A stretch of 64,000 nucleotides of DNA. Source: Eulemur rufifrons (taxonomy: Eukaryota; Chordata; Mammalia; Primates; Lemuridae). The stretch covers positions 73,227,001-73,291,000 of the forward strand of contig NC_090999.1 of NCBI RefSeq assembly GCF_041146395.1. Reading direction: 5' to 3'. This document shows positions 36,539-49,639 of the stretch, one piece after another (within the stretch, counting starts at the first letter, position 1; each line of letters starts with the position of its first letter). The position numbers and the translations under genes were made by a program. Under the pieces are notes generated by a model. That model was not told where the DNA came from and ran no database searches. It was given only the letters and a program-made list of their open reading frames with translations.

Positions 36539-39500
36539 CTTGTCTTAGCCTATGTTTCCTAGAAAACAGTGACTGAGATAAAAGCTTATGAGCATGAGGG
36601 CAAATGGAAGCCAGGCAGAGCTGACATAAAAAATCAAGGGAGTACATTGAATATTTAAAAGACAGTTTTTCAGAAAACGTGCCTGGTTGATCTGTCTTAC
36701 AGGGCATATCCAGAGACATCATATGAAACCACTGTTTTTAGAACAGTCCCTTTGGGCATTAGAGGGCAAGTTATTTATCTGTTATTTCTTTCTATTTCTT
36801 ATCTGTTGATGGCCAAAATCCAACTGACAGAAAGTTAACTCTTTTAACCTTCCAGGCTGTGTCTTTGGCCCCACCAGAAAACCTCTGGTAAAAGAACATT
36901 CTTGGTGGGTCCAGTCTAGCCAGGCCCTGCTCATGAGTTTTTCCTGTCAGTAGATAGGATCACACACATAAAATATTTTTGGTCTGTGATGGAAGCAATG
37001 CCAGCAACATAAACAGGGACTTTAATACCACTAAAACCATAAAGAAACGTGTAAGCGTGTAAATGCCACTCTGGCCAGGAAGCAACCAAGCAGCCAGGCT
37101 GGGGGTGGGGATGGTAGGAGGAGCCACGTTGATCTCAAGTGGTACATAAGTTGGGCCTTGTATGGTCCTCTGTTCATGCCACTGAGAGCCACTTGCATAA
37201 TTTTACAATCCTCATATCTCATGAGATCAAGACCCTTGCACTTCTCTGAGAAGGGAGATGAATGTCCAGTCTTTCAAGGCGAGGGGTAGGTGCAATCATA
37301 GAAAGTGAGACTGGACAAGGAGTATAAGCAAATCAAGCTATTGTCATGCTGCAGCTGGCTCTGCAGCGAAATTGATGTTTTCTACTTTCCATCTCTCTCT
37401 TTCTCCCATTCTACATTTTCATCACAGCCAACTCTTCAAATGTTCTACGTTGCTTACCTGCTTAAGTGTCCCAGGGTTGATTTCTATTAAGGATTTCTAG
37501 TTTTTATGCTTCCCCATTTAGATTTATTACTGGTCATAATCCAAGTAAATCCACTGGGCCCCAGATGCATTCTTTCCTGATAGATTTTGCAGTGTCAACT
37601 CGCTTTTCATGATAATCACGGTTGATTTCCCCAGCCAGTACAAGAACTCTTATCATTGTCTGATAACTCAATAGACTAAAAACTTCATAAGTGGTCAGGT
37701 AGTAGTAAACGTTTCCAATTAATGGAACTCTTACTGTGTCTCAGGGCAAAAATACAATCTCTCCAATTGTGAACCAGAACTTCTAACTCAGCAGAGCCTA
37801 CTTTTCAAAGAAGAGAAGCACCAATTGACAAAGAGTGTGATATGGAGAGGCAATACTACTTCTGTCCCTTAATTGTCAAACTAGTGATTTCTATCTCTTG
37901 AGGACACATCACTACACATTTGCTGTTGATTATGGCCATATACCACAACCTGTAAGACTATACTCCAAATATGTAAGGTCTTGCCTGGGGTTAGTATCTT
38001 CATTGTACCATCAGCAGGGCATTTCGCCACTTTTTCCAGCTACCTTTTTCTGAGATTTAGCTTAAAATGGTAAAATCAGTGAATCTCACAGTCACAAGTC
38101 AATTATTGCATTTCATTTGTCGTGAACAAGTCTTTTGATCTAAGGCAGCGAGTGCTCTGTGGGATATAACACGGAGATGTCTGTTTTTCTGTTAATATAA
38201 GCCCTCTAATGGTAACACTGCTCGCTGTTTCAAAGTCACAGAAGGAAAGTCCAAAACTGGAGTAGATATCTATTTCAATAAGAATGCATCGCTGCCTCCT
38301 CCAGAGTGAAAGAGATTCAAAATAACTGTCCCACCCTAACATGAGTAGCTTGTATTGCTGAGAAATCAAGGGGGAAAATTAGTTTTCAATGCTAGAAACT
38401 TGGGAATTCAGTAGTGAAAACAGCTACCTCAGTCTTGCTAAGAGAGGCCACTATTGGTGGGATAATGCATGTACTTCTTCTCCACGGATGGCCCAGGAGG
38501 GAGGATGTTTGCTTCCCACTAATGGTCCTTCCTGTGTATCTTGTTTTGAGATTTTCCCTGAGTAAATGGTCTCTTGTGGTCTCTGAAGTGAGACATAATG
38601 ATCAGTGCAGGTAATCTCTATTCCCAAGTTTATCCACATACATACATATCAGACATTCCCTGACCTTCTAGTGTGATTTTTCTATCCTTTCGACCAATTT
38701 CTCCAATCATTTATTACAGCTGCGAAGACAGTCCTTATCTCTATATCAGGCCACCTCTCTTTATATATTCACTAGGCAACCTAGCATATTGCTGCCAGTT
38801 TTGCACCCTTGAGAATTTTCTCTCACTGCTGCCCTACATGACAATGAATGAGTGGAGCTGTAACACAGCAGCAGTCTATTTCTGACTGGTGCCACCACAT
38901 CACATCTATTCATTTGTGAGCCAGGTCCAAGTCCTTTCCTCCAGTGCATTTGATCATAGAGGACGTCCTAGGAGGCCAATGTGTGTTCAGGGAGCAATAC
39001 AAGTAGGTGACAAGAGAATCCAGGGCACTGATTCATCTCATTTTTCCATGCCATCTGGACAGCTTTGAGCCTGATCCCTCATGTACCATTTCTAGTTCTT
39101 AATGGATTATTGCTGCTTTTACTCCTGCAAAATATCTGACTCAATTCATCTGGGAACAACCGGCTCATCATTGGCTGTTCCTACCCATAACCACTAGATG
39201 TCCCATGTTGAGTTTCTCAGTCTCTGTTAGGGCCTTATAGGACACCAGGAGCACAATTATTCAGGGACAGTAGGGAGATAAGACTCTAGCTTTCACTGTG
39301 TGCTGTTAAGTAGGCAAAAAGCTGCCATTCACCAGTTTCTGTCTCTTTCAGACGTCCATTGCCATCAGAAACAGTTAAGCTACACTAATATCTTTGTAAT
39401 TAGAATTGCACCAGACCATTCACAGGTAGCAGCCGCTTTATCTCTCACTACATATTTTTCACATCTATGTCATAATGATGTTGCTGTATATCAAGGTTAT

Positions 39501-40280
39501 TTCCTTTACCAACAGCAATGTGTTTTTATTGCCTTTAGAATGGAAAGAAACTCAGCTTCAAAATCCAGCTCCAAAAGTCTATTTTCTAGTGATTGATATC
39601 CCTGGAACCAATTGTACCAACTCCCAATTCCCCAGAAAGCAGAGCTGAGGAAAAAGTATATCTGCTAACACTTAATGGGGGGTGGATGGGTGGGCCATTT
39701 CAGAGAGGCAGGCATGAGAGGAACTGAAAAGTGATGCAGGACACGAGGAAGAACAATTTCTAGAGGCTGTGTTATTGAACAGGCCACGGTGGCACAGTCA
39801 TTTGGCTTCACAGACCACTTCCAGTGAAGCTGCAAATCTGCTGCATCTTCAAACAGTCTGTGAGAAGAAAAAGGAGGAAGGAAAAACAATTATCAGTTGC
39901 TTCCTCCTTCCCATTCCTGTGTCCTATCATCGAAGTCAATCTCAGAAATCTTAACTCAGTTGAATTTCCATGTTGTAACATCTGACCACCAGGTAGGATA
40001 TGGTGAAGCCAGAGTCTTTGTAGTCCCATGTGGCCGAGAAAAAGTCACAAAGGTCTCTCCTCACAGGCAACAGTGTATTGGGACTCTCAGTTCTGTGGTG
40101 GAGGCAGTGGCAGCATCAATGTCCATAATTTTACAAACCTGTAAATGTCATGAGCCTTCGGCAAGGCTGTTCTGATCAGGAAATATGACAAAGAGCTGAG
40201 GATTCAGAAGGAGGGAATGAGAACTTGTAGGGTGGTCCATGCTTTGGATCTGGTACAGATCTGCAACCACCTTTCAAATG
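36539..40280 (-). mobile_element. Decayed ERVL-like provirus, antisense (probable)
   Basis: This GC-richer block is bounded by LTR-like edges in the same antisense orientation. One is TGTCTTAGCC...TTTCCTAGAAAACAG at 36539. The other is TGTACCAACTCC...CCCCAGAAAGCAG at 39613. In antisense, 36.5 kb would be the 3' LTR and 39.6-40.2 kb the 5' LTR. Between them lies a minus-strand frame (38369 down to 38103) that reads like a retroviral integrase core. No gag, protease or envelope reading is recognisable, and stops interrupt all frames. The two LTR-like ends have drifted so far that only the first ~50 bp align. The element is inactive. Inner and outer edges, and the ERVL assignment, are inference. 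Confidence 0.5.
38103..38369 (-). pseudogene. ERVL-like pol integrase-core relic
   Basis: An 88-codon open stretch contains RCILIEIDIYSSFGLSF followed about 10 residues later by TIRGL and then a segment ending FTTNEMQ. This spacing and pattern resemble the integrase catalytic core of ERVL-class retroviruses: a first acidic catalytic residue in a beta strand, then a conserved aromatic/Gly motif, then a helix before the second catalytic region. The first Asp is kept (IDIYS). The second acidic position is in a damaged context. Flanking stops on both sides mean only this segment is open. Integrase would insert viral cDNA into host DNA; this copy cannot function. Confidence 0.6.
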
Positions 40281-40289
40281 GGTCAGAAC

Positions 40290-42430
40290 ATGACAGATGG
40301 ATAAAGCAACTATGGCAAAATAGTAACAGTTGTTGACTCTAGAGAGGATAAACACGTATACACATACTCAAAATTTATTTGAACCGTTTCATAAATCAAA
40401 GTTTTAAAAAGCATGATTTCTGAGAAAGAAAAATGATGAAAGTGAAATTTGAAGAAATGTCACAAAAGAAAGAACTGGAAAAAACAGAGCTCTTGAAAAT
40501 ATAGGGCATATATTATATCAATATGTGAAGCATATTGTTTCTTTTTAAAATTTTAATGGTGCTTTCTAATGATATTTTTTAAATATTTTAAAAACACTTT
40601 AAAATGTTTTATTTAAAACCAATAGACACTTTGTTCTATTTTCATAAAATTATTCATGTATCTGCATATATGTATATAACACATTAACATGGAATTCTTC
40701 CAACTCGATTTCAGCTCAGTCACGGAGACTATAGATGCCACTACATTCCAAAGTGAGTGGTAAAACAGATCACAATGAAAAGCGTCACACAAAGTGATCA
40801 CAAACCTTAAAAGCAAGTCACATCTCGGAACACTGTCCACTAGCTATAAGGAACATAAAAATTAACAAGTTCCAAGGGAAACCCCACTCAGCTGACTGGC
40901 AGTGAAGGACGATTCACTCCATTCCACCCTCTAAAGTAATCCTCTAGATTTTCTAAATAATTTCTCTTCAAAACCCAAAAACTAGCCAGTCTGTCAAAAA
41001 TCCTATCCTTATATTCTCTACATGCTAGTGACTTGTTTCTAAGTTAACTAAAAGAGGACAGACTGACTAAAGCAGGAGGGGCTGAACATCTCTCTGATGA
41101 TGTGACAAATATGTATGATCCATGTGACAAGATATTAATTTTGGTGTGAGGTCATTTAAAAGTGAAGTGATTCTGATCAAGAGCTCCTACAAGAGAGGAC
41201 ACTAGCCAACATTCAGCATCATCTGGTGAAGACAAAATAATTTAATATTAAATCACTTTTAAATTTTGATTATTATATGGTGGTAGGCATTTTTTAATTA
41301 TTGAATTGGGACAATTTTGCTTTTTAATATAACAATTGAAATGTATATTACCCTAGAATGAACAAAAGAATCAAAAGGCTTGCATATGTTATCATTTAAA
41401 AGATTCATTTAGCGTTTAAGATTTTAAAGGGCAATGTGAAACTAAAATAGAATATTTTTTATTACTGTATCTTATGATTCTTGTTTTGTTCAACAATCCT
41501 TTTACACAAAGGAGAATCTCAATGCTCATTTAATAATAAAGATTGTGACTATTATGCAGATATTTTTGCTTATTTTTTTGGATTTTCAATAATTGTGTTT
41601 GGAGTACCATAAAAATGAACACATATTAAAAAATAAATAAAAAATTTAAAATATGTTGGATCCATTTTATATATATAGTGCTTATTTTAGTGGGCTTGAA
41701 TCATTTTAACATTTAAAATTATTGTGGACATTTATAATTACTTTTATATTTTATCAAAATCTTAAGGAAAACTATTTTAATTATAACAACTTTCCTTTGA
41801 AGAACTATAATGCACTTTTAAGACATTACTTTCTGATTCTAGAAATAAAAGGAAGAGATGCCTACTGTCTGTGTCTGTAGACAAGCTAGAGAAATGGAAG
41901 TAGATCAGAAGGAAACAAGCTGGGGCAAGGGTGGGGGCCGGGGAGAGGAAGTAGGTGGGAGTGGTAGGAGTGCCAAGGTGGGGAAATGCGGACGCTCACT
42001 TAACTGCCTTTATTTTTGCTTTTTAAGGAGTTACACTCAACCTTTGCAATAAACCAGAGATGCAAACTCTTGGTTTCTCTCTTCCCCTTGAGAAACACCG
42101 CCATTTAGAAGAGTCAACTCCAGTTGCAGTGCTGTTTAGCACGTAAGCTTGTCTTTGTTCTATACAGAAAATTCTGACCAAGCTTCTCCCTTCAGATCAG
42201 AGACAGATTCTCCATTTCTCTTCTCATTTCTCACCAAAAAGCCATTGATCTCTATATGAATCGAAACATTCACAGGTAAATGTCACATGGACTGGGTTCA
42301 ATTCTTAAGGTATTCAATGTCTTTCACCATTCCTGTTAAACACACATAAAGACGTACACACACAAAGATGCACAAAGACACAGGCTTATTAACATGTTGT
42401 ATAATCTTGGGCATAGCATTTAATATTATT
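40290..42430. other. Unassigned sequence
   Basis: I see no confident repeat or gene. 40500-40640 and 41230-41830 are very AT-rich. The one unusual element is the G-rich tract at 41.9 kb. Confidence 0.5.
41922..41943 (+). other. G-quadruplex motif on the plus strand
   Basis: Four G runs of 4, 3, 5 and 4 are separated by loops of three, one and two bases (CAA, T, CC). This satisfies the canonical intramolecular quadruplex pattern. The surrounding 80 bp continue G-rich. No gene lies next to it. Confidence 0.85.
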
Positions 42431-42431
42431 A

Positions 42432-42536
42432 GCCTCAATCACTTGAGCCCAAGAGTTTGAGGATATAGTGAACCATGATAATGCCACTGCATTCCAGCCT
42501 GGGCAACAGAGTAAAATCCTGTATCTCTAAAAAATA
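42432..42536 (+). mobile_element. FLAM/FRAM-like Alu monomer, 5'-truncated, sense
   Basis: TCACTTGAGCCCAAGAGTTT, GTGAACCATGATAATGCCAC, TGCATTCCAGCCTGGGCAAC and CCTGTATCTCTAAAAAATAG form the 3' part of one 7SL-derived Alu arm. There is no second arm, and TATA-rich low complexity follows. This is the oldest type of Alu-related insertion in the window. Confidence 0.8.
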
Positions 42537-42827
42537 GAATAATATATATGTATAGATATATAAAAAATTACTATATATAGTTAGCCTCCATTTCTCTATC
42601 CATATAGGAATAACTATACTACCTCTAAAATTTGTAATATATAGAGAGAAAGCACATGAGATGTTTTAGGTGAGAGTCCATTTAAACAATATCTCTTTAT
42701 ATAGAATTTTATTACAGTAATACAAGTATTAAAAGGTAACAGTTTATCACTAGAGCTTTAAAGTATCTTAATCTAGAAACTCATCATCAATGGACTGAAT
42801 TTTCACCACATTTTTGCCATATATAAC

Positions 42828-42845
42828 TTTTTTTTTTTTTTTTTT
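42828..42845. repeat. Poly(T) tract
   Basis: Eighteen T in a row. No SINE or retrocopy body follows it that I can name. Confidence 0.9.
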
Positions 42846-44682
42846 GCTAATGGTGGTGGAACCTGCTTTAGTGCGGCACATCAGCAGATTTGAACAGTAT
42901 ATTGTTTCCAACTTTCTGCGGTAAAAAGAATATGACAAAATGCAATGTTGAAAGCACTATAGTGAGAGGCATTTTAGGTGAATTAAGCTTTCTGTGGGTA
43001 TAAAGAGATAGGGAAAAAAATTTTAAATCAAATAACATATACCCACTTGAAGTCATAATGACTTCACAGTATTGAGCTATCACAACATTATAGCCACTTT
43101 CAGCAAAAGACCGCTGAGCCTACAATGTACACTAAACATTCAGCGAAAATCGACTGATTTTTATCTCTACTTTTATAAATTTTAACCTCAGAAAAACTGT
43201 GATAAAAGGCTACTGTACCTTAAGATTTTTGCTGCTCATTTTTGAAATATAATTAAGCTTCAGCCTTATTATTTCTTGACAATGGAAAAGCCATTGATTG
43301 TGCTGCTTTTGAAATCCTGTATCACATTAGGCACTTTCTAATAATGATGCCCTTGGCTTAAGAAGAAGAGAAAATTGACTTGACCTAATTAAAAACTCTG
43401 AAGATCTTCTCTATTATTTTTTCATCGAACTTATTTGGGCCATATGCCAATTAAAAAATGAACATTTTAAAAAAAATCTGTCAAATGGAGATAAAATAAA
43501 ATGATATATGTTAAAGTAAGTCAGATTGTAAGAAGTGAGATTTGTAAGACTCTATAAAAATTTCTGAGCAGAATGCACATAAGTGAAGTTTCAGAATGGG
43601 ACCACATTCATCTTTGTTAGTTTCAAGTGCCTTAGATCCAAGAGAGGGGCATGACTGTGCCAAGAAAGGATAGTCTGTAGTATAAAAGCATCTCTCTTCA
43701 AGGATAATTACTACAAACTTCAGTGAATAATGAAGAATTTCTTGTTACCTTGGTACCATCTTTCTTCTTTCATTTTCTATTACAATGAGATAACCCCCAT
43801 TACTATTTCTGAGTGAATCCAGAGCCAGAAAACTACAGATAGCTTGGAATGTTTTCAACTAGCAGTTTTCATTCTAACTCTGAACTATTTGAATTCACAC
43901 ACATAGTTGAGCAAGTCAAAATATGAAATAAAGTTCAGTTTCCTGTTATGCCTTCAAAAACTAAACTGGATATTGCTTAACACATCAAAATCTATTTTCA
44001 TGAAATCTCTGACATCTATCTTTCTATCTTTTTCTTTCTTACATATTTAACATTGATTGTCTCTTTCTCCCCTGTGTTCTACAGGTCTCCACCACATTGT
44101 ATGCAATAGTCGAACTGCATTTGTTTTCTTAGTTTTGTGCATAATATTTTAAAACAATTCATTTTTCTTCTGCTATTAATTCTTGACCATGCACATACAC
44201 AATCTGTGTCCCTAATATTTGTTTTGTCTCAGAATATTGTTTCATATTTATTTAGATGTGACTTACTATATGTAATTATTTAATAATTACTTGGTGTTTT
44301 ATTTCATTTTATGAAACTGTATTTACAAAATACAGATAATTATATATTTTATTAATATGATTCAAAATTTTAATTGCCTTCTAATTGATCAGATAAAAAT
44401 ATTAAGGTATTGTCAGCCTTACATAAAAGGTTTTCTACAATATGCCCAAAACTAACTTTCTAGTTTCCATTGGAAAGTTTGGACTTACTCTACACTCCTG
44501 CCAAAGAAAATTTCCCCCCATTCAAGAACCCTCTTCTGCATGTCTGCCTCTGGTGTTTTTGTTCATGGTTTTCTACTTAAAATATATATGGAAGAACAAA
44601 AGGTCTTCTTAAGCATAATAAACAAAAGAAACTTTCTGAATAGAAATTAGTTGCTAGGTTTTTCTGGAAAAGATTATACAAT

Positions 44683-44717
44683 TATATACACATACACACA
44701 TACACACACACACACAC
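44683..44717. repeat. (CA)n microsatellite, interrupted
   Basis: ATACACATACACACATACAC leads into a pure CA run. The interruptions are TA. Confidence 0.9.
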
Positions 44718-47397
44718 AAACTGTACACACATAATACCAAAAAGGAAGTGCACAAATGAAATTTCAAAGTGGCTAAAGTCCCTCAATTTTTGGAGGTATC
44801 AGTGCAATAACTGATGAATAGTAATAACCTATAAGAAGATCTTGAGAAAATCCATAGATATTAAGGAATAAAGCAAACCAACTTCAAAACAAGAGGCTAA
44901 TGAAAATGCAGTGAATAAAACTAGAGTTATTAATATAACACAAACAGAATGATTCTACTACAGTGGACCAGCAGATTATTAGCACAATTAAACGCAACAA
45001 GGAAATTCTTATACTCTCATTGTGTGCCAAAATCAAAATAACCTTTCAGATAATTGTTAGTTACATTTCTTAGAATACTTGTAGTCTTGGACTCTCTTTC
45101 CAAAGCAAACAGTTAGACTTCAAGATAGTTAAGTTAGTTTTCTTTAGCTCCAATACAACAGACTAAATAATTCCACTCCCTTCTTCAATACACCAAAAAT
45201 ACCATATTCCCTCTTGACCACAGTGGTCAATTAACACAAGTAATTGTAACAGATGAATCACTTTAAATCTATTTTAAGTATGAATGAAAAAGATGAAATT
45301 ACTCAAAGTAATTATTCTCATGATTATTGGTAAAATGGAAGAGGTTTTGTGTTGCTTTATTCTATAGTGTTAAAAATTATAAAATCACAAAATACTGAGA
45401 AGTGTAAAAATATATATCTACAAATGAAGAACAACAAAAAAGGTAGAAACATTGCTTAACTAAATTTTTCTCTTCTTTGGGTAAAACTGATATAAAGAAA
45501 GCAATGTCATAGATTATGACTCTCATGTTAAACAAAAACAAATCAATAAAAACTCTTCAAATTGATTTTTCTTAAAATATTAAAACTGCAAACATACAAA
45601 TGCACACAAATATATCAAATTGCTGTATTACAATTAAAAGTGTCAAGATTTTTAAAAGATTACCATAAATTAACAAATGTGCTTTGCCAAGGTACACTAA
45701 AGAACAAAATATAATCTTAGAGTGAATTCAGCTATACTCACAGTTTGGGGAAATATAGTACATCAGAAATATAAATGCATATATGATGGACCTATTTTTA
45801 GATCATTCTGCTCTATGGGCTTTAGTATATTATGTTATATATGATAGCTAATCTATACATAAATTTTCCTAGTCTGTGAAAATAAACTGTATGCTTGGTT
45901 ATGGGATCTTTTTGCTGTTGCTTTTCATTTTCTTACACATGGGTTTGTGTGCAAATGAGCTAGAATTTCTAGTAGAATCTCCTTAAATTTCCATTCATGG
46001 TTCAGGCTTCAGGGCATTATAGTGAGTCAGTGATGCGGATCCTTATTAGAATAATTAATTCCTAATTGGAGGAGTTACAAACTTTAAGAATGGCTGCAGA
46101 AGACAATAAGTTAGTCAGAACCTGAAATATATTAAACAGATTCAACCCTACAATTTTGCTTAACATGCACATTCAGAAACTAGAATTAGAGAAGAAATTT
46201 CATACATGCAGATGAGCACTTGTGAACAACTCACAAAACAAATGCTATTTAGTATGAAAAGCCTTGTGATTTGGGAACCAATCTACTAGATATATGCCAA
46301 ATTAACTGATAATTGCCCTAGCCTGAAACTAGCCATACTGTCTGGTAGTGATAAGTACTTGAAAAATAACATTTTCATAATTGCTTGAATCTCTATTAAA
46401 TGAAATAAACCTGTAAAAATCATAGAAACACCAAAACCCAAACATATTGCTAATGCAAATTACTCCTTTGTTAGAGAACAATATCCTTTTTTTTTTTTAA
46501 CATTGCTTAAAGCAATTCAATTGAAAAGCTAAAGCCACAATTATACTGCATATTTTGCTTGGATATTGTCTCTGTTCCACATAGCCCATGCTTTACTCAT
46601 GCCAGGATGCTAAATTGTGGCAGGGTGTGTTGGGTAAAGGAGTTTACAAGATAAATCATTGTTAATCTTTGGCATCCACAAAAATAATTGGTTTTGCTAA
46701 GGATCAGAGTAAAATCATTTGTGGTGATTTCTTCTCTCCCTACTATTGAAGATTATGCTTTCCTCAGAATATTTGCAAATTTCAATACAACCTATTATAC
46801 ATTTTGCTTTTTTTACTTTAAAAAATGTATAGACTTCTATTTGCCTTCAGTTTCTGGGAAATTTATCAGAAATATGAACTTCTTGTATTATCAAATTATT
46901 AGTCACCAACAGAATGTATTAGGGGTATATATTTGCAAATTAGAGAACCAGAAATGAATCATCAGCTCTAACAGCTTCAGGAAAAAACAGCTTTACTCAG
47001 AGTTTCTACTGCCATATTGCCATATTTTTATCATGAAGCTTCACTGTGCAATTGTAGTCTCTAACATTTTGTATAGCTTTCTCTTGAATTGAATAACTGA
47101 TTTTAAATTTAAAAGAATAAATGCAGGCTAATTTGTTTTGAAGGAGCTCAGGAAATTTCACCCCAAAATATGACTCCTTGGTATAAAGAATATGTTAAAG
47201 TCCATCCCAGATAAAAAGGCATTGGAAGGAGCGTTCCTTCCATCTGCATAAACCTGATTTAGGGATCAAAAGATCAATGCTATCTGTGAAAAGATACTGA
47301 CAGAAAAGACTGGAAATACGGGAAGAAGCAGTGGAGCCTAAGGTTTCAATTCTCTGTGAGAGTAAGTACCTTGGATTGTCAGATTTTAGTTTGAAAC

Positions 47398-47920
47398 TGT
47401 CAGTCCTTGGCACGCTCAAGGCCGAAGAATGACGCCAAAATTAGGCAAACACGAAAATGAGGTTTATGGAGAAGAGAAAGATAGGATTATAGGGCAAGAG
47501 CAAGATATAGGTTTACAGAACATGGTACATATGCCACAGATGACAGCCGGACTCATTGTTGTAGCAGGGCAAGCACAAAAAGAAGGACAAAGAGACAGAT
47601 CGAGGCTATAATCTGCCTCTTATTTTATAGTTCCTGGAGAGGGACCTCCCTTGTGGTTCAGAGGTCACCATGGAACCCCTTTCACTGGACAGTTGGGAGT
47701 CACATGACCTGAGCTTTAACTACGCATGTGGGTTCTAGGTCACTTTCCGGACTTTATGGTACCCATGCTGCTTGGCCATGGGCTAGAAAGTCCTTTGCAT
47801 TCTTTTGCAGCTGGTGGGCCAAGTTCTGATTGGCAGATTTGTAGGGTATTTGCTCCTCCCCCAGGTATGGAGAATTAGGATGGGGCAGGACCAAGATGGG
47901 GGCAACAGCACCCACTTTCA
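47398..47920 (-). mobile_element. Endogenous retrovirus LTR, antisense (ERV1-like suspected)
   Basis: A GC-richer block runs from TGTCAGTCCTTGGCACGC to GCACCCACTTTCA, so the antisense LTR has the TG...CA form. It contains GAGGTTTATGGAGAAGAG, the reversed polyadenylation region, and CTCCTCCCCCAGGTATGGAG in the U3 part. It keeps more CpG and GC than the flanks. No internal viral sequence adjoins, so it is probably solo. No flanking duplication was found, and the 60-codon plus-strand frame over it is a shadow. Confidence 0.55.
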
Positions 47921-48069
47921 TCCCTAGGAGACCCAGAATCCCTCACTATCTACCTAAGAGGATATTTTGCAAGGAAGCAACACATATAGAATCACTTGTC
48001 ATGCTTTTAAAATATTCATAGCTAAGCTTTTCCCACATTACCAAATCCAGATTTCCTAGTGCAAGAGAG

Positions 48070-48310
48070 TGTGTATTAATATCTCCTTTCAAGCTAATGC
48101 ATTTGTCCATTCTTTTTGTAGTTTTGTCAGTTTTTGCTTTATATATTCTAAAGTTATGCTATTAGATATATGTATGTTAAATACTTCTAACCAATTGCTG
48201 ATTCATTATTATGTAATATACTTCTTTGTTTCTTGCATTAAAATTTATTTTGTCTGATATTAGTATATTCAGTCCAACATTTTTTCACTTTAGAATTTGT
48301 ATGATGTAAG
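48070..48310 (-). mobile_element. L1M ORF2 endonuclease-region fragment, antisense
   Basis: TTTTGTCAGTTTTTGCTTTA, GCTATTAGATATATGTATGT, ACTTCTTTGTTTCTTGCATT and TTTTGTCTGATATTAGTATA follow the antisense order of the LINE-1 ORF2 endonuclease region. It is the left part of a larger antisense L1M that continues after the insertion at 48335-48755. Confidence 0.6.
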
Positions 48311-48334
48311 CATTTGCAAACTTACAATTTTTTA

Positions 48335-48755
48335 GATTTAATTTAATATTTAAAATTGACAAATAAACATTATATACATTTATTGTGTATGTGATGTTTT
48401 AAAATATGTTACATTGTGGAATGGCTCACTCTGGCTATATGTATTATCACAGATACTTATAATTCTTTGTGGTCACAACACTTAAAATCTACTCTTTTAG
48501 TGATTTTCGATACACAACACATTGTTATTAACTGTAGTCATCATGTCCTACAATAGATCACTTGAACTATTTCCCCTAACACAAATTTTGTATCCTTTGA
48601 CCAACATCTCCCCAGCCCCCAAGTCTCAGCCCCTAGTAACCACCATTCTACTTTCTACTTCTATGAATTCAACTTTTTAGATTTCACAAATAAGTGAGAT
48701 CATGCATTATTTGTCTTTCTGTACCTGGTTTATTTCACTTAACATAATTTATTGA
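48335..48755 (-). mobile_element. L1M 3'UTR, antisense, nested
   Basis: AAAATTGACAAATAAACATT, TACATTGTGGAATGGCTCAC, GTGGTCACAACACTTAAAAT, 'CCAACATCTCCCCAGCCCC' and 'TCACTTAACATAATTT' form a typical antisense L1M 3' untranslated region. It interrupts another antisense L1M (48070-48310 and 48890-49600). Confidence 0.8.
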
Positions 48756-48889
48756 AGTTTAACCACCTCCACTGCCTATCTTTCTCTCTTTACTTCTTCT
48801 CAGTGTTCTTCCTGATAGCAATGCCTAGCAAACTTCTCACTAGCAAGTCAGTTTCAAGAGGTAATTCACCTATGACAAATGCCATTGAA

Positions 48890-49600
48890 TTAAGAAGGTG
48901 ATGTAAAGGCATTTAATTCCAAATGCTTATTTTCAATAGTTCTTGACCTCTATATTTTAGATGTTTCTTTTGTAAGAAACATACAGAGATTTTCTTTTAA
49001 TTTTTGTCCTTCAGCCTGAAAAATCTTTGACCTTACAATTGGAATATTTAGTCCATTTACACTTATATTATTGACTGGTTTATGTTCATAACAATCACTT
49101 TACAATTTGTTTCCTATTTGACCCAACCTGTTCTGTTACTTTACTCCTATATTGTCTTTTGCAATAATAAAATATTTTATTATTACATTTCCTTTTATTA
49201 GCTATTTAGTTTTATATTATTTTATTTTCTTGTAATATATATCTCAGAACTTAAAACAGCCACAATTGAATTATTACAGTCAAAACACATTAGTACCTTT
49301 ACCAGTTAAGAGAAAACATTAAGATAAAATGTTTTAACTACATATTCTTCTTTCTGTTTTTTTTGTTTACTGTTATAATTTTTACTATAAATAAATGTTA
49401 CCCCCTAGAAGACATTATTTTTATTATTGTACAAACTTAAAAACCATTTAGATTTACCTACATACACTTTGCAGTGTTCTTCATTCTGATTTACCATCTT
49501 GTTTTATTGTTAAGAGTCATATTCCTTCTAATAAATCCTTTCAGTTAACTTCAGTGACATACTGCTAGTGACAAATTTGAGGGGAAAAAAAAGAGTAAAT
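48890..49600 (-). mobile_element. L1M ORF2 N-terminal region, antisense (continuation)
   Basis: TTCTTTTGTAAGAAACATAC, CAATTGGAATATTTAGTCCA and TTTACACTTATATTATTGAC resemble the antisense endonuclease-to-ORF1 part of old LINE-1s. The rest up to about 49600 is AT-rich with the same character and no open frame. Confidence 0.55.
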
Positions 49601-49639
49601 ACCTTAACATCAACTTACTTCTGAAGTCTAGTTTGACAG

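Larger units (their letters stand above)
42540..47397. other. Unassigned AT-rich sequence
   Basis: Apart from the simple tracts, nothing is recognised. The block around 42850-43160 is modestly CpG-containing (GCGGCAC, TGCGGT, CAGCGAAAATCGAC) and might be conserved non-coding DNA, but this cannot be judged from one sequence. Frames at 42868-43083 and 46688-46957 have no motif. Confidence 0.5.

Noticed and set aside
39300..40175. Overlapping plus and minus frames in the ERVL-like block
   Set aside because: Several frames on both strands overlap, none has a recognisable domain, and the sense of the element is the minus strand.
44400..44580. L2-like antisense segment
   Set aside because: Few short matches and no 3' terminus.
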